Assembly (NCBI RefSeq): GCF_031458235.1
Contig: NZ_JAVDYB010000001.1
Coordinates: forward strand, 8,395,001 to 8,459,000
Direction: 5' to 3'
DNA: 64,000 nt
Source: Catenuloplanes atrovinosus
Lineage (GTDB): Bacteria > Actinomycetota > Actinomycetes > Mycobacteriales > Micromonosporaceae
Part shown: piece after piece, positions 33,694-42,107 of the stretch
Layout of the letters: the number at the start of each line of letters is the position of its first letter
Position numbering within the stretch: the stretch's first letter is position 1
The notes under the pieces: model-generated
Database searches by the model: none
What the model was told of the DNA's origin: nothing
The model's input: the letters and a program-made list of their open reading frames with translations, nothing else
Program-made: the position numbers and the translations under genes

Positions 33694-34635
33694 ATGATCG
33701 AGACGAAGGGGTTGCGGAAATCGTTCCGCAACCGGCGGGGGACGGTCGACGCCGTGCGCGGCGTCGACCTGTGTGTGGAGGCCGGGGAGATATACGGCTT
33801 CCTCGGTCCCAACGGGGCCGGCAAGACCACCACGCTGCGCATGCTGGCCACGCTGATCACGCCGGACGGCGGCGCCGCCACGATCGCCGGCGCCGACCTG
33901 CTCCGGGCGCCCGGCGAGGTCCGCCGCCGGATCGGCTACGTGGCGCAGGGCGGCAGCACGTCGGACGGCAGCATCGCGCGGCAGGAACTGGTGCTGCAGT
34001 CCCGGTTCTACGGCGTCAGCAAGGCCGAGTCGCGGCGCCGGGCCGACGCGGCGATCCAGGCGTTCCAGCTCACCGAGTTCGCCGACCGGCCGTGCGCGAC
34101 GTATTCCGGCGGTCAGCGCCGCCGGGTCGACATCGCGCTCGGCGTCATCCACCAACCGCGGGTCGTCTTCCTCGACGAGCCGACCACCGGGCTCGACCCG
34201 CAGAGTCGCGCGCACATGTGGGACGAGATCCGTCGGCTCCGCGACCAGGGCATGACCGTCTTCGTGACCACGCACTACCTCGACGAGGCGGACGCGCTCT
34301 GCGACCGGATCTCCATCATGGACCACGGCACGCTGGTCGCGGAGGGCACGCCCGCGGAGCTCAAGCGCGAGATCGCCGGCGACGTCGTCACCGTGGGCGT
34401 CGACGGGTCCGCGCCGGAGGCCGCCAAGCTGCTCGACGGTGCGCCGTTCGTGACGGGTCTCGAGCAGACCGGCGACGGGCTCCGGCTCTACGTCGACGCG
34501 GGCGGCACCGCCATCCCGCAGATCATGCGGGTCCTGGACGGCGCCGGCATCGCACTCGGCAAGATCGAGCTGCACCGGCCCAGCCTCGACGACGTCTTCC
34601 TCGCCAAGACCGGCCGATCGCTGCGGGAGAGCTGA
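33694..34635 (+). CDS. ABC transporter ATPase, daunorubicin-resistance type
   Basis: A 313-residue ATPase: Walker A FLGPNGAGKTTT, signature YSGGQRRRVDIA, Walker B VVFLDEPTTGLDPQSR, switch His in TTHYLDEAD. The C-terminal end PSLDDVFLAKTGRSLRES matches DrrA-like exporters. ATG 33694 follows GGAGAG. The permease begins three bases after the stop. Likely drug export under PadR control. Confidence 0.89.
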   Translation: MIETKGLRKSFRNRRGTVDAVRGVDLCVEAGEIYGFLGPNGAGKTTTLRMLATLITPDGGAATIAGADLLRAPGEVRRRIGYVAQGGSTSDGSIARQELVLQSRFYGVSKAESRRRADAAIQAFQLTEFADRPCATYSGGQRRRVDIALGVIHQPRVVFLDEPTTGLDPQSRAHMWDEIRRLRDQGMTVFVTTHYLDEADALCDRISIMDHGTLVAEGTPAELKREIAGDVVTVGVDGSAPEAAKLLDGAPFVTGLEQTGDGLRLYVDAGGTAIPQIMRVLDGAGIALGKIELHRPSLDDVFLAKTGRSLRES

Positions 34636-34638
34636 CCC

Positions 34639-35403
34639 ATGACCTTCCTCCGGGACATTTGGCTCGTCTTCCAGAACCAGTTGCGCCTGCTGCTGCGCCA
34701 GCCGGTCTGGATCTTCATCAACCTGTTCCAGCCGCTCATGTTCCTGCTGCTGTTCGCGCCGCTGCTCAAGCCCGCGCTGTCGGCCGGCGGCGCGGTCAGC
34801 GACGCCGAGGTCTACCGCACGTTCGTGCCCGGGCTGCTGGTCATGCTGGCCATCTTCGGCGGGCTGTTCCAGGGCTTCGGCCTGATCTCCGACCTGCGGG
34901 CCGGCGTGATCGAGCGGGCCCGCGTCACGCCGGTCAGCCGCACCGCGCTGCTGCTCGGCCGCTCCCTGCAGGACGTGGTGAGCCTGCTGGTCCAAGCCGT
35001 TATCATCACGTTGCTGGCGCTGCCGTTCGGGCTCCGCGTGGGCCTGGTCGACCTGCTGTTGGCGTACCTGATGCTGGCCCTGATCGCGCTGATGACGTCC
35101 GCGCTCTCCTACGGCGTGGCGCTGCTGCTCAAGAGCGAGGACGCGCTCGCCCCGGTGATGAACACGCTGTCCCAGCCGCTGCTGCTGCTCTCCGGCATCC
35201 TGCTGCCGCTCACCTTCGCCCCGGTCTGGCTGCAGCGCGTCGCCGACTGGAACCCGTTCTCCTGGGCCGTCGACGGCACCCGCGCGCTGTTCGCCGGCGA
35301 CCCGGGCGCGCCCGCGGTCTGGCAGGGCCTCGCCATCACGCTGACGCTGGCCGTGATCGCCGTGGCCTGGGCCGCGCGCATGTTCGCCCGGAGCGTCCGC
35401 TGA
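34639..35403 (+). CDS. ABC-2 type transporter permease
   Basis: A 254-residue membrane protein with six predicted helices (FINLFQPLMFLLLFAPLL, TFVPGLLVMLAIFGGLFQGF, VQAVIITLLALPFG, LLAYLMLALIALMTSAL, PLLLLSGILLPLTF, LAITLTLAVIAVAWAARM). DLRAGVIERARVTPVSR is the conserved cytoplasmic loop of DrrB-like permeases. It pairs with the ATPase at 33694-34635. Confidence 0.88.
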   Translation: MTFLRDIWLVFQNQLRLLLRQPVWIFINLFQPLMFLLLFAPLLKPALSAGGAVSDAEVYRTFVPGLLVMLAIFGGLFQGFGLISDLRAGVIERARVTPVSRTALLLGRSLQDVVSLLVQAVIITLLALPFGLRVGLVDLLLAYLMLALIALMTSALSYGVALLLKSEDALAPVMNTLSQPLLLLSGILLPLTFAPVWLQRVADWNPFSWAVDGTRALFAGDPGAPAVWQGLAITLTLAVIAVAWAARMFARSVR

Positions 35404-35410
35404 CTCCCTC

Positions 35411-35416
35411 TACCGT
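35411..35416 (+). promoter_or_regulatory. -10 element (TACCGT), leaderless MFS mRNA
   Basis: TACCGT, six bases before ATG 35423. Confidence 0.5.
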
Positions 35417-35422
35417 GGGGCG

Positions 35423-37144
35423 ATGCCCCGACTCGTGCGCGACCGGACCACCTGGCTGATCTACGTCCAGCTCGGCCTGTGGGGCTTCTTCCTCTACGGC
35501 TTCGGCCCGGTCGTCCCGCTGCTCCGCGACGAGCAGCACACCAGCGCCGCGATCGCGGGCCTGCACAGCACCGGGCTCGCGATCGGCGGCCTGCTCGGCG
35601 GCGCCCTCTACCCGTGGCTCTCCCGCCGCCTCGGCCGTACCCGCACCATGTGGCTCGCCCTCACCGGCGTCGCCCTCGCCACCACGCTGCTCATCTCACT
35701 CCCGTCCCTGCCCGCCACGCTGACCGCCGCCACACTCGCCTCCATGTGCGGCTGGACCGTCGTCAGCTGCGGCGTCAGCACCCTCACCGACCACCACGGT
35801 CCCGTCGCCCCCACCGCCATCACGGAAGCGAACGCGGCAGCGGTCGGGTTGGGGATGGTGTCGCCACTGCTGATCGGTCTCAGCACGCGGGTCTGGGAGA
35901 ACTGGCGTCCGGGCATGGGCGTGCTGGTCTTGCTGATCGCCGCTGTCGCCGCTCATTCCCTCTTCACCACGGGGGTACGGGGACGGTCCGCTTCCGCCGT
36001 CGGGACGGGCGCGCCGCTCGCGCCGTCCGCCGGGTCTGTCGCGTCTTCGGGTTCCGGTGCGTCTTCCGGTTCTGCGGCGTCTTTCGGTTCTGCCGCGTCT
36101 TCCGGTTCTGCGGCGTCTTTCGGTTCTGCGGCGTCTTTCGGTTCTGCCGCGTCTTTCGGTTCTGCGGCGTCTTTCGGTTCTGCCGCGTCTTTCGGTTCTG
36201 CGGCGTCTTTCGGTTCTGCCGCGTCTTCCGGTTCTGACGCGTCCTCCGGTTCCGCTGCGTCGCCCGGTTCTGCCGCGCCTCCCGGGTTCGCCGCGTCTTT
36301 CGGTTCCGCTGCGTCGTCGAGTTCTGTTGGGTCTCCGATTTCTGGTGTGGCTCCGGGTGCTGTGCCGCCGGCCGGTGCCGCTGCTTCGGGCGATCCTGTC
36401 GCGCCCTCCGGGGACGCCGAGCCGATGGGGCGCGGGGCGCCGGATTCCGGTGGGGCGCCTCCTGGTCCGGCAGGGTTTCCCGGCGAACCGCTGGGCTCTG
36501 CTGCGGCGGACGGTGCCGCGGCTACGCCGGCCGCTGCTAGACCGCCGGCGAACGTGACGCGGTCCGGCGGTGGTGGGCGGCGGCTGCCGAGGACGTACTG
36601 GCTGGCCTGGTCGTTGCTCTGCGTCACCGGGGCGGTCGAGGTGTGCCTGTCGTTGTGGGCGGCGGATGTGCTGCGCGACCATGCCGGAATGTCACCCGGC
36701 GGTGCGTCCGCGACCGTGGCCGCGATCGTCGGCGGCATGCTGGCCGGGCGGCTCGCCGGTGGCCGGATCGCGCTGCGCGTACCGCCGATTCCGCTCCTGC
36801 TGATCGCGCTGGGCCTGTCGGCGGCCGGATTCCTGCTGTTCTGGGTACCGACGGTGAGCTGGGTCGCGGCGGCCGGGCTGATCGTGCTCGGGGTCGGCAA
36901 CGCGATGCACTATCCACTGACGATCTCGCTGGCCATGGCCGCCGCCCCCGGACAGGCCGACGTCGCCGCGGCGACCGCCAGCTACTCGGCGGCGGTCGGC
37001 TTCGGCGTCGCGCCGCTGCTGCTCGGCTGGATCGCCGACCGGGTCGGGCCGCACCCGGCCTTCCTCCTGCTGCCGATTCTGATCGTGACCGCCGCGGCGA
37101 TCGTGCTCCGGCTGCGGAGGCGGCTGCCGCCCGTCACCGATTGA
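35423..37144 (+). CDS. MFS transporter with long repetitive central insert
   Basis: A 573-residue major facilitator protein. The two six-helix halves (about 1-190 and 390-573) are ordinary: LYGFGPVVPLLRDEQ, motif-A-like YPWLSRRLGRTRT, and WSLLCVTGAVEVCLSLW opening the second half. Between them, residues about 193-385 form a Ser/Ala/Gly/Pro-rich stretch of low complexity where a normal transporter has a short cytoplasmic loop, making the protein about 170 residues too long. Reading frame and membrane pattern continue cleanly on both sides, so it is one gene. Substrate unknown; it follows the PadR exporter operon but has its own promoter. Confidence 0.82.
   Translation: MPRLVRDRTTWLIYVQLGLWGFFLYGFGPVVPLLRDEQHTSAAIAGLHSTGLAIGGLLGGALYPWLSRRLGRTRTMWLALTGVALATTLLISLPSLPATLTAATLASMCGWTVVSCGVSTLTDHHGPVAPTAITEANAAAVGLGMVSPLLIGLSTRVWENWRPGMGVLVLLIAAVAAHSLFTTGVRGRSASAVGTGAPLAPSAGSVASSGSGASSGSAASFGSAASSGSAASFGSAASFGSAASFGSAASFGSAASFGSAASFGSAASSGSDASSGSAASPGSAAPPGFAASFGSAASSSSVGSPISGVAPGAVPPAGAAASGDPVAPSGDAEPMGRGAPDSGGAPPGPAGFPGEPLGSAAADGAAATPAAARPPANVTRSGGGGRRLPRTYWLAWSLLCVTGAVEVCLSLWAADVLRDHAGMSPGGASATVAAIVGGMLAGRLAGGRIALRVPPIPLLLIALGLSAAGFLLFWVPTVSWVAAAGLIVLGVGNAMHYPLTISLAMAAAPGQADVAAATASYSAAVGFGVAPLLLGWIADRVGPHPAFLLLPILIVTAAAIVLRLRRRLPPVTD
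36043..36300 (+). repeat. 18-bp in-frame repeats in the MFS gene
   Basis: Repeats of GGTTCTGCGGCGTCTTTC, each encoding Gly-Ser-Ala-Ala-Ser-Phe or Ser-Gly variants, run nearly unbroken for about 14 units. Central units are almost identical at the DNA level and units decay toward both ends, the pattern of recent slippage. Confidence 0.88.
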
Positions 37145-37168
37145 GGTCGCCGCCCGCGCGATCGATCG

Positions 37169-37448
37169 TGTGGTGACCGGGCGGTCGCGCTGCCGGGTGT
37201 GCCGGTGGCGTGTGTGGTCGGTCGTGTGGTGATCGGGCGGTCGCGCTGCTGGGTGTGCCGGTGGCGTGTGTGGTCGGTCGTGTGGTGATCGGGCGGTCGC
37301 GCTGCTGGGTGTGCCGGTGGCGTGTGTGGTCGGTCGTGTGGTGATCGCGCGGTCGCGCTGCTGGGTGTGCCGGTGGCCTGTGTGGTCGGTCGTGTGGTGA
37401 CCTCGCGGTCGCGCTGCCCGGTGCGCCGGTGGCCTGTGTGTCGATCGG
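37169..37448. repeat. 56-bp minisatellite, five copies
   Basis: Units start at 37169, 37225, 37281, 37337 and 37393, each beginning TGTGGTGA. Copies 2 and 3 are nearly identical and copies 1, 4 and 5 differ at several positions; a degenerate sixth follows. There are no unique spacers, so it is not a CRISPR. Confidence 0.88.
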
Positions 37449-37600
37449 GTGGTGACCGGCCGGTCATGCCGCCCGCTGCTCACCTGATCGATTGAGAGGT
37501 GACCCGGCGGCAACGCTGCGGAGTGGGCCCGCGGGCGCTTCGCGCCGATATTTCGCCATAAAGGAGTACGGCGCGGTCGCTGGGAGGTCGCTGTTCCGCT

Positions 37601-37684
37601 GCCTTTGCTCTGCTTACCTGGACATATCGCCGCACGTACCCGGCGAGGTTCTTCAACGTTGTCCCCGGTAAGCAGAGCAAAGGC
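37601..37684. repeat. 18-bp perfect inverted repeat
   Basis: GCCTTTGCTCTGCTTACC (37601-37618) and its exact complement (37667-37684) flank 48 bases. A near copy of the right arm, one base different, occurs at 51989-52002 with flanking similarity, so this may be a dispersed element. Confidence 0.85.
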
Positions 37685-37697
37685 GCGCGGACTCAGG

Positions 37698-38354
37698 TCA
37701 GCGGCGGCGGGCCAGGGTGATGCCGTCCGCGAGCGGGAGCACGATCGCGTCGACGCGGTCGTCCGTGGCTACGATGTCGTTGAAGCGCACCATCGCCCGG
37801 TCGCCGTCGTTGCGTGGGTCGAGCACCCGGCCGTGGCGCAGCACGTTGTCGATGATCAGCAGGCCGCCGGGGCGCATCCGCGGGACCAACTCGGACCAGT
37901 ACGTGGGGTAGCCGACCTTGTCCGCGTCGATGAAGACCAGATCGAGGTGCGGCTCGGCGGGCAGTTCGCGAAGCCCCTCCGCCGCCGGGCCGATCCGCAG
38001 CTCGATCTTCTTGTCCACGCCGGCGCGCTCCCAGTACCGGCGCGCCACCGACGTGTACTCCTCCGAGATGTCGAAGCAGGTCAGCCGCCCATCCTCGGGC
38101 AGCCCGCGCGCGATCGCCAGCGACGACAGCCCGGTGAACGTGCCCACCTCCACCGCGGTGCGCGCGCCGACCAGCCGCGTCAGCATGGTCAGCAGGCCGG
38201 CCTGCTCCGGCGAGACCTGCATGGCGACCTCGTCCGGCCCGAGCGTGGCGCGCGTCTCCCGGATCAGCTCCTGGAAGACGTCGTCGAGGGGCATGCCATG
38301 AGCCAGCGCGTACGCGTACAACTCCGGCGTGTGCGGCAGCGTCTTGAAGTCCAT
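37698..38354 (-). CDS. O-methyltransferase, CCoAMT family
   Basis: A 218-residue class I methyltransferase of the catechol/caffeoyl-CoA type. SAM-binding block VEVGTFTGLSSLAIARGL, ISEEYTSVARRYWERAGV, and the metal-binding FIDADK and IIDNVLRHG regions are all present. It probably methylates a hydroxyl of a small molecule with a divalent metal. ATG 38354 is preferred: minus-strand TAGCGT is seven bases upstream. GTG 38363 is in frame but would overlap that element. Confidence 0.85.
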   Translation of the reverse strand: MDFKTLPHTPELYAYALAHGMPLDDVFQELIRETRATLGPDEVAMQVSPEQAGLLTMLTRLVGARTAVEVGTFTGLSSLAIARGLPEDGRLTCFDISEEYTSVARRYWERAGVDKKIELRIGPAAEGLRELPAEPHLDLVFIDADKVGYPTYWSELVPRMRPGGLLIIDNVLRHGRVLDPRNDGDRAMVRFNDIVATDDRVDAIVLPLADGITLARRR

Positions 38355-38361
38355 GCCGCTC

Positions 38362-38367
38362 ACGCTA
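38362..38367 (-). promoter_or_regulatory. -10 element (TAGCGT), leaderless O-methyltransferase mRNA
   Basis: Minus-strand TAGCGT, seven bases before ATG 38354, in the short gap after maf. Confidence 0.5.
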
Positions 38368-38372
38368 TTGCG

Positions 38373-39017
38373 TCACGCGGTCGTCCAGAAGTCCGTGATG
38401 GAGAAGCCGAGCTCCGCGACCAGCCGGCGCAGCAGCGGCAGCGACAGCCCCACCACCGTCCCGTGATCGCCCTCGATCCGCTCCACGAACGCGCCACCCA
38501 GCCCGTCGATCGTGAACGATCCGGCCACGTGGAGCGGCTCCCCCGTACCCACGTAGGTCTTGATCTCCTGATCGGACAGCTCCGCGAAGTGCACGACCGT
38601 CGCCGCGACGCCCTCGGCCGTCCCGTTGCCGCCCACGTCGACCAGGCTGTGGCCGGTGTAGAGCGTCCCGCTGCGCCCGCGCATCGCCTGCCAGCGGCGC
38701 ACCGCCTCGTCCGCGTCGCGCGGCTTGCCCAGGATCTCCCCGTCGAACGCCAGCACCGAGTCGCACCCGAGCACGAGCGTCGCCGGCCCGGTGCCGGGCA
38801 ACGTCGCCGCCTCGGTCTGCCGTACCCGATCGGCGACGGCCGCCGCCTTCAGCCGCGCCAATATCTGACACAGGGTGTCCGCACTGACCGCCTCCACCGC
38901 CGACTCGTCCACGCCCGAGACGATCACCTCCACCTCGATCCCCGCGGACTTCAGCAGGGCACGGCGGGCGGGGCTCGCGGAGCCCAGAATCAGGCGGGGC
39001 CGGTTCGACGTCTGCAC
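38373..39017 (-). CDS. maf: Maf-family nucleoside triphosphate pyrophosphatase
   Basis: A 214-residue Maf protein. The signature LILGSASPARRALL is at the N terminus, GCDSVL with the catalytic Asp follows, and LGKPRDADEAVRRW and HVAGSFTIDGLG complete the fold. It hydrolyses non-canonical or pyrimidine nucleoside triphosphates. GTG 39017 is chosen because TAGCGT lies eight bases upstream on the minus strand; TTG 39026 would be inside that element. In mycobacteria maf adjoins accD5-accE5; here accE is 3 kb away beyond an ESX-like island. Confidence 0.86.
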   Translation of the reverse strand: MQTSNRPRLILGSASPARRALLKSAGIEVEVIVSGVDESAVEAVSADTLCQILARLKAAAVADRVRQTEAATLPGTGPATLVLGCDSVLAFDGEILGKPRDADEAVRRWQAMRGRSGTLYTGHSLVDVGGNGTAEGVAATVVHFAELSDQEIKTYVGTGEPLHVAGSFTIDGLGGAFVERIEGDHGTVVGLSLPLLRRLVAELGFSITDFWTTA

Positions 39018-39025
39018 GGTGCTCA

Positions 39026-39031
39026 ACGCTA
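39026..39031 (-). promoter_or_regulatory. -10 element (TAGCGT), leaderless maf mRNA
   Basis: Minus-strand TAGCGT, eight bases before GTG 39017. Confidence 0.45.
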
Positions 39032-39254
39032 CCGGTAGCGGTGCGGGGTATCGCTAACCGGGCGCGTCAGTCATAAATCGGGCCAAAAGTTAAACGTGGC
39101 CGTAACGCAGGGGAATCAGACTCGCAAGATTGTCTTTGTACGGTGCTTGACTTGGGAGGGGGCTTGCGAGCAGCCGCCACCTGCGGCCGCCGGGCGCCTG
39201 GTTCAGGTCCTCGTCGAGCAACGCCGCTCGACGCACCGCGCCGGCCGCGGTGAC

Positions 39255-39286
39255 CGTTCGGGACCGCATCGCCGCGGTCCCGAACG
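39255..39286 (-). terminator. Terminator of the ESX-like operon
   Basis: CGTTCGGGACCGC pairs perfectly with GCGGTCCCGAACG over a 6-base loop, just past the mycosin stop. Confidence 0.82.
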
Positions 39287-39298
39287 CTCCACCTGTGG

Positions 39299-40384
39299 TC
39301 ACGGCTCGGCGCGGTTGCGCGGGCGGGCGACGGCGAGGGCGATCACCAGCGCCACGCCTATCAGGCTTCCGATCACCGCTATGAGAATGACGGCGGTCCG
39401 CCCCATCGTGTTCGGCACCGGTGCGGCTTGCGCGGTCGCGGTCGGTTCCGCGGCGGGTTCAGTCTCAAGAGGCGGTACATTCGCGGTCAGCGCTGCCACC
39501 GGATCCACGATCCCGAACCCGTATTCGGGATCCCGCCCGGGCGCCCCCTTGTCGACGGCGGTCGCCGTCATCCGATGAACGACCTCGGCGGCCGACAACT
39601 CCGGGTAACGACTCCACACCAACGCCGCCACCCCAGAAACAATCGCCGCCGACGCCGACGTGCCGGTTCCGGGCTGGTACGTCTGTCCAGTCCAGGTGCT
39701 CAACAGATCGACGCCGGGCGCAGCTAGATCGAGTTTTTCTCCGCTGGTTGATATGTCGGCAATGGCGCCGTCTCGTCCCGTAGCACCGACGGCAACTACG
39801 CTATCTATATAGGCCGGGAAAGCTATAACGTTGTGCGTAGGCTTATTTCCCGAGCTGGCCACAATCACAACGTCGGCGGCGATGGCCTCCTCGATTGCTT
39901 TTCTTACTTCAATATTGGGGCCGCTGGCTGTCGAAATATTTATAATTTTGGCGCCATGTGAGGTTGCCCATCGAATACCCTTGGCGGTATTGTCTGTGCT
40001 TCCCCGTCCTTGGGCGTCAAGGATCTTAATAGGGAGAATTTTCGATCCCGGTGCTATTCCAGATGCGCCATCGGTGCCCCCGGATGCAGCAATAAGTCCT
40101 GCAATGGCAGTCCCGTGCCCCTGCTCGTCACTCTGTCCTGAGGTCGCGGCGCCGTCCAGTAAGGAGATTCCGGGAAGCAACGCTGGCTGGAGATCGCGAT
40201 GGGAATCGACGCCAGAGTCAAGCACCGCCACAGTTATTCCCACCCCCGTCGATATTTGGTGCGCCTGGTCAATCTTGAGGGACTCGAGATGCCACTGCTC
40301 AAGATGGGCGGCGGTTTGTATGGGGATTCCTGCTGTCATTATGATAGCAACAGCCGCGCGTGTGTAGCTGGCCTTACGGTTCAC
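39299..40384 (-). CDS. Mycosin-like S8 serine protease (type VII secretion type)
   Basis: A 361-residue subtilisin-fold protease with an N-terminal signal peptide (basic start, TRAAVAIIMTAGIPIQTAA) and a C-terminal membrane helix (about 328-350) followed by ARPRNRAEP. Catalytic Asp is in VAVLDSGVD, His in GHGTAIAG and Ser in GTSASAAIVSG. The Ser loop departs from the usual GTSFAAP. Architecture matches MycP mycosins, which stabilise ESX secretion machines and cleave substrates outside the membrane. GTG 40384 overlaps the upstream stop by four bases. Base composition across 39780-40400 is clearly AT-richer than the surroundings, suggesting acquisition. No EccB-E genes are near. Confidence 0.84.
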   Translation of the reverse strand: MNRKASYTRAAVAIIMTAGIPIQTAAHLEQWHLESLKIDQAHQISTGVGITVAVLDSGVDSHRDLQPALLPGISLLDGAATSGQSDEQGHGTAIAGLIAASGGTDGASGIAPGSKILPIKILDAQGRGSTDNTAKGIRWATSHGAKIINISTASGPNIEVRKAIEEAIAADVVIVASSGNKPTHNVIAFPAYIDSVVAVGATGRDGAIADISTSGEKLDLAAPGVDLLSTWTGQTYQPGTGTSASAAIVSGVAALVWSRYPELSAAEVVHRMTATAVDKGAPGRDPEYGFGIVDPVAALTANVPPLETEPAAEPTATAQAAPVPNTMGRTAVILIAVIGSLIGVALVIALAVARPRNRAEP

Positions 40385-41577
40385 TTCTCGCGGCCGATTG
40401 CTGGACCCGGGTCGATCGCAGAAAGCGGTGGATCTGGTTGTACTATAGGCGGCACTCCAGTTTCGGTAGACCACGGGCTATCGGCCTCTCGGCTAGGGTC
40501 ATGCTGTTGCATTCGAGAGTCCCGTGGAGCCGTGGTCTGGAATGGCATAACGGTGTTGGGACTGCTTGTTGCGGAAGATGGCAGCAAGGACCCTACGGGC
40601 TGAGCGATCGGTGTCGTGCGGCTTCCCGGAGGCGACCCGATGACTAGGCCAGTTCTCCCGTTGTCGACCCTCGGTGAGGTGTTCTGCGTATTTGTTGATC
40701 TACTGGTGTGTCCGATGATGCCGGGTGTCGGTATCGGTGGAAGCGATGTGCCCGTTTTGTTGCCCGACGCATTAACGGTCTCCGAGGACGCGCCATTGTT
40801 AGGACCGAGTGGGTCTCGAACTCCAGTAAATTCTGCGAGAGAAATATCGCGATCCCGCATGCTTGGCCCCGGTGCTTGATCCGCAAGGGGCAGAGCGACG
40901 TCTCCTGAGCGGGATGGTCGTGTCTCAAGCGGTACGACTGGAGGGATGTCTGGAGGTCTTATACCGGTATCGGGTGGTGGGGCGAGAACTGCACTGGAGT
41001 CGATATATTTCGGTGGCACCTGGAGGGCTGCTGTTGCTTCGATTAGCTCCTGGCTGGCGCGGTACATCACGGCGCGGGCTTGGGTTGTCAGGTCGGCCTG
41101 GCGGGCGGCTGTGTCTGGGGCGACCGCGTGCATGGCCAGACCCGCTTCGATGCCGGCGCCGTGGGCGGCGCGTTGGAAGTCTTGTTCGGCGGTGAGGTTG
41201 ACCGAGTATTCGTCGGCGATGGGGCGGAGGGCCGTGTATGCGTCGGTGATGATCGCCAGGGCGGCTGCGTAGGCGGTGTAGTTGGCGACGCTGGCGTCGT
41301 GGGTGCGCTGGAAGTTGTCGAGGTCGGCGTCGAAATGGGCCAGGTAGGTGGCGGCGGCGGGGCTGTGGGTGGGGTTCCACGCGGTGGCCAGATTGTCCCG
41401 GTAGATGCGCATCCGGGTGATGTGCTGGGAGAGCAGTTCCGAGGTGCGGCGCCAGCCGGCGAGGTGGGTGGCATACGCGTCGGGGGTGTGGTGGGCGATG
41501 GTGGCCCAGATGGAGGGTACGTCCATGGTGTGCCACGGGGTGCCGGTCCAGTCGGCGCGGCCGTTGTCGAGGGCCAT
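40381..41577 (-). CDS. WXG100/PPE-like helical protein with disordered tail
   Basis: A 398-residue protein. The first 190 residues are helical with a DWTGTPWHTMD start, two more tryptophans (IWATIAHHT, GWRRTSELL) and long amphipathic helices, in the manner of ESX substrates of the WXG100/PPE/LXG class. Residues about 195-398 are Pro/Ser/Thr-rich and disordered. No signal peptide. It is coupled to the mycosin gene (GTGA) and preceded by another small helical protein by four bases. A substrate or chaperone of a type VII system is inferred. Codon use loses its GC bias toward the 3' end. Confidence 0.65.
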   Translation of the reverse strand: MALDNGRADWTGTPWHTMDVPSIWATIAHHTPDAYATHLAGWRRTSELLSQHITRMRIYRDNLATAWNPTHSPAAATYLAHFDADLDNFQRTHDASVANYTAYAAALAIITDAYTALRPIADEYSVNLTAEQDFQRAAHGAGIEAGLAMHAVAPDTAARQADLTTQARAVMYRASQELIEATAALQVPPKYIDSSAVLAPPPDTGIRPPDIPPVVPLETRPSRSGDVALPLADQAPGPSMRDRDISLAEFTGVRDPLGPNNGASSETVNASGNKTGTSLPPIPTPGIIGHTSRSTNTQNTSPRVDNGRTGLVIGSPPGSRTTPIAQPVGSLLPSSATSSPNTVMPFQTTAPRDSRMQQHDPSREADSPWSTETGVPPIVQPDPPLSAIDPGPAIGREK

Positions 41578-41581
41578 GGGT

Positions 41582-41980
41582 TTACCGGGCCTCGGTGGCG
41601 CCGGAGGCTTCGAGGGCCTCGCGGACGTCGTGGGTCTGGGCGGCGGAGAAGGCGTCGGCGTCGGCGTAGCGGGTGCTGATCTCGGCGGCGGCGTTGCCGA
41701 GGCGGTTGCCGGCCTGGACGTACCAGTAGACGTTGTCGGTGGCGGCGCGCATGGCGGTCTCGTGCTCGGCCAGGAAGCGGGCGTGTTCCCGGAAGTCGCC
41801 GGCGGGCCGGGGGTGCTCGGCCTCCATGTCGGCGATGACGCGGGTGGCGTGTGGGACGTAGTTGTCCTGGATCTCGGCGATCAGGGCGCGGGCGAACGCG
41901 GACATGGCCTCGATGTCGGCCTCGATCCTGCCGTAGTCGCGCAGCCAGGCCGGTCCCAGATCGTCGTCGGGTATCGCCAC
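41582..41980 (-). CDS. Small helical Esx-like protein
   Basis: A 132-residue all-helical acidic protein (AIPDDDLGPAWLRDYGRIEADI; later FREHARFLAEHETAMRAATDNVYWYVQAGN). It lacks a clear WXG turn, but its size, helicity and position ahead of the PPE-like and mycosin genes fit an ESX partner protein. GTG 41980 is well spaced behind GGGAGG; ATG 42007 is an alternative with no ribosome-binding site. TAACCT at 42011-42016 (minus strand) is a plausible operon -10. Confidence 0.6.
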   Translation of the reverse strand: MAIPDDDLGPAWLRDYGRIEADIEAMSAFARALIAEIQDNYVPHATRVIADMEAEHPRPAGDFREHARFLAEHETAMRAATDNVYWYVQAGNRLGNAAAEISTRYADADAFSAAQTHDVREALEASGATEAR

Positions 41981-42107
41981 AAGATCCTCCCGGAGCCGCC
42001 TCGGCATCGAGGTTAGCCAATCGAGGCTCACCCTTGGGGGCACCGACAGGGGGCGCGCCGAATTGTCCGGAGGATGCGATTTCTCACATGGGATGGTTAC
42101 TCATGTG

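Larger units (their letters stand above)
37145..37697. other. Gene-free region with minisatellite and inverted repeat
   Basis: These 553 bases between the MFS and O-methyltransferase genes hold no credible gene. The 56-bp tandem array and the 18-bp inverted repeat listed separately occupy most of it. Confidence 0.8.

Noticed and set aside
35953-36900. Minus-strand frame encoding repeated Pro-Lys-Asp-Ala-Ala-Glu units
   Set aside because: Looks like an attractive acidic repeat protein, but is the complement of the MFS insert; only the plus frame keeps membrane helices on both sides.
37169-37448. CRISPR array
   Set aside because: Repeats are contiguous with no unique spacers and no cas genes nearby.
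36692-37513. Minus-strand frame across the 56-bp minisatellite
   Set aside because: The His/Thr/Arg repeat peptide arises because 56-bp units shift frame in turn; no start signal or family resemblance.
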